Source: Prevotella sp. (GTDB taxonomy: Bacteria > Bacteroidota > Bacteroidia > Bacteroidales > Bacteroidaceae). Taken from it: 13,602 nucleotides of DNA. Below the pieces are notes generated by a model, which did no database searches, had not been told where the DNA came from, and saw only the letters and a list, made by a program, of their open reading frames with translations. Made by a program: the position numbers and the translations under genes. Each line of letters begins with the position of its first letter. Positions within the stretch are counted from its first letter, which is position 1. Shown here piece by piece: positions 1 through 5,599 of this stretch. The stretch covers positions 1-13,602 of the forward strand of contig DLZV01000037.1 in NCBI GenBank assembly GCA_003447235.1, given 5' to 3'.

Positions 1-38
1 TGAGCAAGCTCTGTTCTGCTCATGGCTTACCGAAAGAG

Positions 39-85
39 TTGTTGCTAGTTGTAAAAGTTGTTCAAGTTGTTTTCCTACTCAGCAG
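39..85 (+). repeat. 9-bp-unit array, one arm of a dispersed inverted repeat
   Basis: Downstream of the GTPase gene end lies a short array of units close to AAGTTGTTn (three units at about 47-73). The 29 bp at 47-75 recur exactly, in reverse complement, at 4457-4485. The next 10 bp (TACTCAGCAG, 76-85) recur at 4446-4455 with one inserted base between. I see no gene in 1-176. A small stem GAGCA/TGCTC (2-6 with 18-22) is the only other structure noticed there. Confidence 0.75.
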
Positions 86-176
86 CGCGTATGGGAACAG
101 CACAAACAATCTTTTCGGATGAACTTGATGATGGCAATTTGGAACCCCTATCGTCGAGGTCTCTATAGTCTGACCT

Positions 177-1406
177 TTAGTCCAAACACTGGTCGATCAA
201 TTTTTCTATTTCCTGCCGATCCATGTTTTGTCCGATGAAGACCAATTTCTGCATGCGGTCTCCATATTCCTCGTCCCAGTCTTTCAGGACCGACGGGTTC
301 TGCTGCTTGAAAGCGTCGAGTTCGGCGGGCGGCATGGTCGCGTACCATTTTCCTGCGTTGCGGATGCTCACCTGTTTGCCTGCCTGCTCAAAGACGTAGC
401 ACGTGTCGGGCTCGTCCTGGAAGTAGCACAAGCCCTTGCAGCGGATCACGCTCTTCGGCCAGGCCGAGGCCACCAGTTCGTCGAAACGCGTGAGGTCGAG
501 CGGACGACGGCGATAATAGACAAAGGTGCTGATGCCATACTCCAAAGCCTCGCCTGACTCCTCATTCTCCAATCCGTGAGAATGGTGGTGGTGATGGTGG
601 CCGTGGCCCTCCTCGTGATCATGGTGGTCCTCATGACCGTGGTCGTGGTCCTCCTCGTGGTCTTCCCCGCTTTCGTCCCCGTCGATGGCTGCCATCCACG
701 CCGCCGAAGTCATTACCTTCTGAAAGTCAAAGGCTTCGGTGTGGAGCAGCAGGTTGAGATCCACGTCGCAATAGTCGCAGGGGATGATGGCGGCCTGCGG
801 CTGGATGTGGCGCAGGATTGTCTGGATACGGCCCAGTTCCTCTTTGGAGACCTCGCTGGCCTTGTTGAGGAGTATGGTATTGCAAAATTCCACCTGCTGG
901 ATCACGAGGCTTTCGAGGTCGTCCTCCTCGATGTGCTCCTTCTCCAGGTCGCTTCCCCCGGCAAACTCGTCGCGCAGGCGGAGCGCGTCCACTACCGTCA
1001 CCACACTATCGAGTTTGGCCACGCTCTCCTTCGCCAGGTTGGGGTAGATCTGAGGATAGGCGCAGATGGTCTGTGCGATGGGAGCCGGCTCGCAGATGCC
1101 GCTGGCCTCGATGACGATATAGTCGAAACTGTGCGTCTTGACCAGGTCGCTCAACTGCTGGACCAAGTCCATCTTGAGCGTGCAGCAGATGCAGCCGTTC
1201 TGCAGCGGTACCAGGCTATCGTCGCTCTGACCGACGATGCCTTCGCGCGCGATAAGGCTCGCGTCGATATTCACTTCTCCTATGTCGTTGACAATGACGG
1301 CAAAACGAATGCCACGCTGATTGCCCAAGATGCGGTTGAGCAGGGTGGTCTTGCCGCTGCCCAAATAGCCTGTGAGCAGCAATACGGGGGTTGTGTTCTG
1401 TTCCAT
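177..1406 (-). CDS. COG0523/CobW-family G3E GTPase, putative metal chaperone
   Basis: This 409-residue protein belongs to the G3E P-loop GTPases that include CobW, YjiA and ZNG1-type zinc chaperones. These are cytosolic proteins thought to use GTP hydrolysis to load metal into client enzymes. The Walker A motif GYLGSGKT is at residues 13-20, the family metal site GCICC at 71-75 (Cys72, Cys74, Cys75), and a switch-like EASGICEP at 100-107. The base-recognition motif reads NKAS (181-184) instead of the usual NKxD. Residues 249-277 form a linker of His, Asp and Glu, with six consecutive His at 270-275, as in metal-binding family members. The C-terminal CobW_C domain follows (about 288-400). The start ATG is preceded closely by GAAGGAAA. 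Its promoter lies at about 1555-1562 and its leader is a tandem repeat array. The metal (zinc, cobalt or other) cannot be told from sequence, and no cobalamin genes are nearby. Confidence 0.93.
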   Translation of the reverse strand: MEQNTTPVLLLTGYLGSGKTTLLNRILGNQRGIRFAVIVNDIGEVNIDASLIAREGIVGQSDDSLVPLQNGCICCTLKMDLVQQLSDLVKTHSFDYIVIEASGICEPAPIAQTICAYPQIYPNLAKESVAKLDSVVTVVDALRLRDEFAGGSDLEKEHIEEDDLESLVIQQVEFCNTILLNKASEVSKEELGRIQTILRHIQPQAAIIPCDYCDVDLNLLLHTEAFDFQKVMTSAAWMAAIDGDESGEDHEEDHDHGHEDHHDHEEGHGHHHHHHSHGLENEESGEALEYGISTFVYYRRRPLDLTRFDELVASAWPKSVIRCKGLCYFQDEPDTCYVFEQAGKQVSIRNAGKWYATMPPAELDAFKQQNPSVLKDWDEEYGDRMQKLVFIGQNMDRQEIEKLIDQCLD

Positions 1407-1530
1407 TTTCCTTCGTTCTTTGATTTTTCCTTCGTACTTTGAATTTCCTTCGTGCTTTGAATTTTTATTCTCGCCTTGAATTGAATCCTTGTTAGAATTT
1501 CATCCTTGCTTGAATTTCCTTCGTGCTCTT
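1407..1530 (-). repeat. 18-19-bp tandem repeats forming the GTPase mRNA leader
   Basis: Reading the plus strand away from the start codon, near-identical units with core TTCCTTCGTnCTTTGA begin at 1408, 1427 and 1445. More degenerate units follow (about 1463-1515), and another good copy (TTCCTTCGTGCTCTT) lies at 1516-1530. On the minus-strand mRNA each good unit carries ACGAAGGAAA, which resembles a Shine-Dalgarno site. The unit next to the ATG is the only plausible ribosome site, so the leader looks like a duplicated ribosome-binding segment. Nearly all of the roughly 140-nt leader between promoter and start codon consists of this array. Confidence 0.8.
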
Positions 1531-1554
1531 TTCGGAAATACGATAATAATAGTG

Positions 1555-1562
1555 CAAAGGTA
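1555..1562 (-). promoter_or_regulatory. Bacteroidetes -7 box for the GTPase gene
   Basis: The minus strand reads TACCTTTGCA here, which matches the Bacteroidetes -7 consensus TAnnTTTG. No good TTTG -33 element is seen at the usual 19-21 bases upstream. Transcription would start near 1548 and give a leader of about 140 nt made mainly of the tandem repeats. Confidence 0.6.
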
Positions 1563-1717
1563 CAAAAACTATGCCAATCGGCGCCAGCGACGAAGAAAAA
1601 AGTGAATGGTCGTATTTTTGTCGCTCTCAGGCCCATTTCTTTCCCATTTTCACCCCTCCAACACCAAAAAAATGGGTGTTTACGTTGTTTTTTATTCCTT
1701 TTTTCGCCATTTCTGTC

Positions 1718-1745
1718 TTGTTTTCCGTTTTTTTTAGTATCTTTG
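1718..1745 (+). promoter_or_regulatory. promoter for the omega-amidase gene
   Basis: TATCTTTG at 1738-1745 matches the -7 consensus TAnnTTTG, and TTG at 1718-1720 could serve as the -33 element with a 17-base spacer, slightly short. It faces the omega-amidase gene 144 bases downstream. With the minus-strand promoter at 1555-1562 it forms a divergent promoter pair about 180 bp apart. The sequence between them is A/T-rich with T runs. No operator-like palindrome was noticed. Confidence 0.5.
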
Positions 1746-1889
1746 TAACCGAATAAGGAAGCCGCAACGGACGAAGCCAAAACCAATATCTTCAACGTAC
1801 ACGCAAACGCCCGACCATGGAGGGGGAATAAAACCCATCTTCAAACAAAAGGTTCCTTTTCAGGATAAGAAGAAAAAAAGTATAGCAAA

Positions 1890-2654
1890 ATGAAAATTAC
1901 ACTGTTACAGACGGACATCATTTGGGGACAACCCGAAGCGAACCTCGCACACTTGGACCATTTGCTGGAGGGCCTTGGCGAATGCGACCTCATCGTGCTG
2001 CCCGAGATGTTTACCACGGGGTTTGACACCAACCCCGAGACCGTGGCCGACGACGAAGGATTGGCCCTCAAATGGATGCGCAACACCGTGCGCCAGCGCA
2101 ACTGTGCCTTGGCGGGCAGCGTGGCCACGAAGGTGGGCGAGAACTACTACAACCGCATGTATTTCGTCAGTCCCGACCTCCTGTTGGCTTCTTATGACAA
2201 GCATCATCTCTTCACCTACGGCCATGAGCAGGAGGCCTTTACGCCGGGCCACCGTCGCGTCGTGATCCCTTACCGTGGCGCGCGCATCCTGCTCCAGGTC
2301 TGCTACGACCTTCGTTTCCCCGTCTTCAGCCGCAACCGTGGCGACTACGACTTGGCGATCTATGTCGCCAACTGACCGCAGGGCAGACAGAAGGTATGGG
2401 ACACGCTGCTCAGCGCCCGCGCCATCGAGAACCAAGCCTATGTCGTCGGCGTCAACCGCGTGGGCTCGGATGCCAATGGCCAGTATGCTGGCGGATCCAA
2501 GTTGGTGGACCTCTTCGGAGAGACCATCGTCAAGGCCGAAGAGGGTGTGGAGAGTATCGTGACGGGCGAGATCGAACTCGATCGCCTGAAGGCTTTCCGC
2601 AAGGAGTTCCCCGTCCTCGACGATGCAGACCAGTTTAAGTTGCTCGTTCCTTAA
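1890..2654 (+). pseudogene. YafV-type omega-amidase (nitrilase superfamily), interrupted by in-frame TGA
   Basis: The reading frame encodes a C-N hydrolase closely resembling E. coli YafV, which hydrolyses omega-amides such as alpha-ketoglutaramate. The nitrilase triad is visible: Glu39 in LPEMF, Lys104 in YDKHHLF and Cys138 in VCYDLRFP. A TGA at 2373-2375 (codon 162) stops translation after YVAN, exactly where YafV has Trp in YVANWP. The same frame then continues for 92 codons with typical family sequence (ARAIENQAYV, NRVGSD, FPVLDDADQF) to TAA at 2652-2654. The total of 254 codons matches the roughly 256 residues of YafV, so a single TGG-to-TGA change or a sequencing error explains it. The truncated 161-residue product keeps the triad but lacks the C-terminal part of the fold. 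Other genes here end in TGA, so an alternative code is unlikely. The start is preceded by A-rich sequence, as is common in this phylum. Confidence 0.85.
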
Positions 2655-2710
2655 TATATACGGAGGATATAGTCAGGAGAATAGATTTAGGTGGAAGAAC
2701 AAAGTTTGGG

Positions 2711-2776
2711 GATCGGATATTTTAATAAGAAGATCGAATATATAATAAGGAGATTGAATATAAAATAGGAAGATCG
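2711..2776 (+). repeat. 20-21-bp tandem repeat, just over three units
   Basis: Units begin at 2711, 2732 and 2752, each starting GAT[CT]G[GA]ATAT and ending in AATA-type purine-rich sequence. A partial fourth copy (GATCG) is at 2772-2776. The array lies in the 182-bp gap between the omega-amidase reading frame and the flavoprotein gene. I saw no TAnnTTTG promoter in this gap, so the flavoprotein may be cotranscribed with the gene upstream. Confidence 0.75.
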
Positions 2777-2836
2777 TTCCCCAGGCTCCTTCCGTAGCAC
2801 ATTCACAAACAGACAACTCAATAAAGCGAAACCCGC

Positions 2837-4456
2837 ATGGTAGAAGAATATCAGCTCCGCCTGCTCCCTGAGGAGGCTTACTCGGAGGACACCATCAGAC
2901 AATACCTGTCTCAGGAGAAAGGATTTGACGTAGCGGCCATTCGCGCCGTGCGGGTCGTGAAGCGATCCATCGACGCGCGCCACCGCCGCGTGCTGGTCAA
3001 TCTCAAGGTTCGGGCCTACATCAACGAGCTCCCGGCCGAGGAGCCGTTTGTGCCCACGGACTATCCTGACGTCAGCGACCAGCCCTCGGCGATCGTTGTC
3101 GGCGCAGGCCCCGGCGGTCTTTTCGCTGCGCTGCGCCTGATAGAGATGGGTGTGCGCCCGATCGTCCTGGAGCGTGGCAAGAGCGTCGAGAAGCGCAAGC
3201 GCGACCTCGCAGCCATCCCCCATACGCAGACCATCGACCCCGAGTCCAACTACTGTTTTGGAGAGGGTGGGGCAGGCGCGTTCTCCGACGGCAAACTCTA
3301 CACGCGGTCGAAGAAGCGCGGCAGCGTGGAGAAGATCCTCAATGTCTTCTGCCAGCATGGTGCTTCGGCTGCCATCCTGGCCGACGCCCATCCCCATATC
3401 GGCACAGACCGCTTGCCGCTCGTCATCTCCAACATGCGCAAGCGCATCATCGGTTGTGGCGGCGAGGTCCATTTTCAGACCCGCATGACGCGTCTCATCG
3501 TCCAAGACCAGTCGGTCGTGGGCGTGGAGGCGGTCAGCCGCGATGACGAAGGACAGCAGACGGAGCACGAGTTTCGCGGCCCTGTGGTGCTCGCCACGGG
3601 CCATTCCGCCCGCGACGTCTATCACTACCTCTCCTCCGCCCGCATCGAGATGGAGGCCAAGGGCATCGCCGTGGGCGTCCGACTGGAGCATCCCTCCGCC
3701 CTCATCGACCAGATACAGTATCACAACCCAGCGGGCCGTGGCAAGTATCTTCCTGCCGCCGAGTATTCCTTCGTGACGCAGGTCGATGGCCGCGGCGTCT
3801 ATAGTTTCTGTATGTGCCCCGGTGGTTTCGTCATCCCCGCTGCCTCCGGTCCCGAGCAGTTGGTGACCAATGGTATGAGTCCGGCCAACCGCGGTTCGAA
3901 GTGGAGCAACTCGGGCATGGTGGTGCAACTGGAGCCGGAAGATATCGACGCCTCCGTATTGGAAACGGAGAACGGCCCCTTGGACGACGCGCTCCGCGTG
4001 ATGGCCTATCAGGAGCAACTGGAGCGCCTCTGCTGGCAGCAGGGCAACTACAAGCAGACGGCCCCGGCCCAGCGCATGGCCGACTTCGTCAATCGCCGCT
4101 TGTCCTTCGACCTGCCCAAGAGTTCCTATACCCCGGGACTGATCTCCTCGCCCCTCCACTTCTGGATGCCCAGCCCGGTCAGCGATCGCCTGCGCAAAGC
4201 CTTCGAAGTGTTTGGCCGCCAGGCTCATGGCTTCCTCACCAACGAGGCCGTGATGATTGCCGTCGAGACCCGCACGTCGTCCCCCGTCCGCATCCTCCGC
4301 GACAACAAGACCTTGCAGCACGTCTCCATCCGCGGCTTGTACCCCTGTGGAGAAGGAGCAGGCTATGCGGGTGGCATCGTCTCGGCAGCCATCGATGGCG
4401 AGCGCTGCGCGGAATGCTTGGCCTCGGAATTGTTTCCAACACGACCTGCTGAGTAG
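2837..4456 (+). CDS. FAD-dependent dehydrogenase, COG2509 family
   Basis: This 539-residue protein is a predicted cytosolic flavoprotein of the uncharacterised COG2509 group, which has a HI0933/GidA-like FAD fold. An N-terminal domain of about 80 residues (EEYQLRLLPEEAYSEDTI, later VVKRSIDARHR) precedes the Rossmann dinucleotide motif VGAGPGG at residues 88-94. An acidic end to the second strand follows in VLERGK. FGEGGAGAFSDGKL is the glycine-rich segment typical of the family. VVLATGHSARD supports the second FAD contact, and a Cys pair in CMCPGG lies at 325-330. The C-terminus has YPCGEGAGYAGGIVSAA, the usual closing FAD-binding motif. Full length for the family. The substrate is unknown. 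The last codons (Pro-Ala-Glu-stop) fall inside the dispersed repeat shared with 39-85. Confidence 0.92.
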   Translation: MVEEYQLRLLPEEAYSEDTIRQYLSQEKGFDVAAIRAVRVVKRSIDARHRRVLVNLKVRAYINELPAEEPFVPTDYPDVSDQPSAIVVGAGPGGLFAALRLIEMGVRPIVLERGKSVEKRKRDLAAIPHTQTIDPESNYCFGEGGAGAFSDGKLYTRSKKRGSVEKILNVFCQHGASAAILADAHPHIGTDRLPLVISNMRKRIIGCGGEVHFQTRMTRLIVQDQSVVGVEAVSRDDEGQQTEHEFRGPVVLATGHSARDVYHYLSSARIEMEAKGIAVGVRLEHPSALIDQIQYHNPAGRGKYLPAAEYSFVTQVDGRGVYSFCMCPGGFVIPAASGPEQLVTNGMSPANRGSKWSNSGMVVQLEPEDIDASVLETENGPLDDALRVMAYQEQLERLCWQQGNYKQTAPAQRMADFVNRRLSFDLPKSSYTPGLISSPLHFWMPSPVSDRLRKAFEVFGRQAHGFLTNEAVMIAVETRTSSPVRILRDNKTLQHVSIRGLYPCGEGAGYAGGIVSAAIDGERCAECLASELFPTRPAE

Positions 4457-4495
4457 GGAAAACAACTTGAACAACTTTTACAACTTGTAACAACC
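4446..4495 (-). repeat. second arm of the dispersed inverted repeat
   Basis: On the minus strand this is the 9-bp-unit array also found at 39-85. The 29 bp at 4457-4485 are an exact inverted copy of 47-75, and 4446-4455 match 76-85. The two arms lie 4.4 kb apart in opposite orientation and enclose the GTPase, omega-amidase and flavoprotein genes. The copy overlaps the stop codon of the flavoprotein gene. Confidence 0.75.
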
Positions 4496-4496
4496 T

Positions 4497-4511
4497 ACAC
4501 GCTTCGCGTGT
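4497..4511. other. short perfect hairpin after the flavoprotein gene
   Basis: ACACGC and GCGTGT pair across a TTC loop. It lies 40 bases after the flavoprotein stop and could act as a terminator or 3'-end stabiliser, but no T run follows. A similar triloop hairpin (CACATAGC/GCTATGTG) lies at 12996-13014. Confidence 0.4.
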
Positions 4512-4515
4512 TAAT

Positions 4516-4640
4516 ATCCTGCTGCAAGGTAAACAACAAAATACAACGCTTCGCCTTGGACTTATCCTGTTGATTGTCCTGGCGAAGCGTTGTAACTTAT
4601 TGTAAATGTTGTATTTGTTGTTTTTAAATTTTAGCAGGAT
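4516..4640. repeat. nested palindromic element of about 125 bp
   Basis: The outer arms ATCCTGCT (4516-4523) and AGCAGGAT (4633-4640) are exact inverted copies. Inside, 4531-4555 (AAACAACAAAATACAACGC and onward) pairs with two right-hand blocks, GGCGAAGCGTTGTA at 4581-4594 and TGTATTTGTTGTTT at 4610-4623, separated by a 15-base insertion. The whole could fold into one long interrupted stem. Its core of 17 bases (4576-4592) recurs inverted at 11728-11744. No reading frame lies inside. It looks like a small nonautonomous or REP-like intergenic element. Confidence 0.6.
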
Positions 4641-4707
4641 TTGGGACTATAAAGTTGTAGTTGTTTTTGAGAAACAACGCAAGATAGACCCAAGGCTACC
4701 ATAAAAC

Positions 4708-4765
4708 TTCTATAGCAGGCCAGTTGGTTCTATCAGGCCCGTTGATTCTATAGCAGGCCTGTTGA
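4708..4765 (-). repeat. 18-20-bp tandem repeat running into a gene's 3' end
   Basis: Three units (4708-4727, 4728-4745, 4746-4765) share TTCTAT(AG)CAGGCC(n)GTTGA/G. The third unit contains the last codons and stop (Ser-Thr-Gly-Leu-Leu-stop on the minus strand) of the adjacent 205-residue gene. The other two look like duplications of this tail, each with a stop in the same relative place. Confidence 0.75.
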
Positions 4766-5365
4766 CTGGAGGGCTTTCTGCGCCAGCGACTCATAGATTT
4801 CTCCTAAGTCGCAGAATCGCATCAAACTATTGTAGGCCGCATGGCGGACCGCCAAATCCTTGCCCGTCAGAGCCGTCTCCACTTGGTCGAGATATTCGTT
4901 GATGCCACGCTCGTCAGGGATCTGTTCCGAGGCAAAGCGGCGCGAGAGAATATGGTAGCCACAGATCTGATAGAGCGGCTGGTCCTTGGCGATCCACGCG
5001 AAGGCCATGCGCGGCGCGTAATCGACATATTGGAAGACATGGAGCGCCAGCAGCTCCGCCATCTCCTGCGTCTCGGTCTGCTCCATCCATATCTCGGCCA
5101 CTTCCGGCAGCAGCTTCTCCGTAGGCATGAGCAGCGTAGCCAGTATCTTGCACTCGCGGATCGGCTCCTTCCAAAGCGCAATGGCCAAATCGTAGTCTTT
5201 CTCATATTCTGACGCCATCTCGCGCAGGTGGAGCAGCGAGGCGCCCCAGTTGAGCTTATACTGCACCCCCTTGTCGCGCATCGACTGCGCCGTCACGCCA
5301 TTCATCAGTAGGCGGAAGGACTGTTTGATCGTCCTCACCGTCGCTTCTACTTTTTCTTTTTCCAT
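4748..5365 (-). CDS. DNA-alkylation-repair-like (AlkD/HEAT-repeat) protein
   Basis: This protein of 205 residues is all-helical and charged. It resembles short Bacteroidales proteins annotated as DNA alkylation repair family (PF08713-like, HEAT-type helices). Recognisable segments are SFRLLMNGVTAQSMRDKG near residue 16, WKEPIRECKILATLLMP around 65-80, and a central stretch ending in APRMAFAWIA. AlkD proteins excise alkylated bases by wrapping DNA in HEAT repeats. I could not reliably place the catalytic Asp or the aromatic residues, so repair activity is not shown. It may be a HEAT-like protein of other function. It lies between two repeat arrays. No clear promoter was seen in the 234 bp upstream, so readthrough from the panB operon is possible. 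Confidence 0.6.
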   Translation of the reverse strand: MEKEKVEATVRTIKQSFRLLMNGVTAQSMRDKGVQYKLNWGASLLHLREMASEYEKDYDLAIALWKEPIRECKILATLLMPTEKLLPEVAEIWMEQTETQEMAELLALHVFQYVDYAPRMAFAWIAKDQPLYQICGYHILSRRFASEQIPDERGINEYLDQVETALTGKDLAVRHAAYNSLMRFCDLGEIYESLAQKALQSTGLL

Positions 5366-5395
5366 TGTTTTTGTTTCTGTTTGGAGAGAGAACTT

Positions 5396-5485
5396 TCTGT
5401 CAGAGAACCATCAGTCTGAGTATTGTCTGTCAGATAACTTCCTATCAAAATATTGCCTGTAAAAGAACTCAACTTTCGCATGTAA
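5396..5485. repeat. degenerate 30-bp tandem repeat (three units)
   Basis: Units at 5396-5425, 5426-5455 and 5456-5485 align as [TC]CTGT[CA]A[GA]A[GT]AAC, then variable sequence, then (A)ATATTG or its equivalent. A further partial copy, TTCTGTCAGAGAAC (5594-5607), overlaps the last codons and stop of dipeptidyl peptidase III. The array therefore sits between that gene's end and the start of the 205-residue gene. The rest of this 234-bp gap shows no gene and no convincing terminator. Confidence 0.7.
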
Positions 5486-5599
5486 GCTCCACACGCCCTG
5501 AACCAACGGTCACCGGCCGAAGGGAAAGGTAAAGGGCAGTAGGATCTTTTGGGCCTTCAGCCTGTTCTTGAAGCACTTGCGAAACTTCAGTAAGTTCTG

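Noticed and set aside
2..232. Open plus-strand frame at the window start
   Set aside because: It runs through the 9-bp repeat array and into the antisense of the GTPase gene, with no start or motif. It is probably chance.
576..1442. Plus-strand frame of 288 codons opposite the GTPase
   Set aside because: Its valine-rich start is the complement of the His-rich linker, and it has no motif of its own.
2373..2375. Selenocysteine or a UGA=Trp code
   Set aside because: The family has Trp here, not Cys. Other genes in the window stop at TGA, and no SECIS-like hairpin was noticed.
2687..4474. Minus-strand frame of 595 codons opposite the flavoprotein gene
   Set aside because: It is a shadow caused by G/C-rich third positions. 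It has no recognisable motifs, and the plus strand encodes a clear COG2509 protein.
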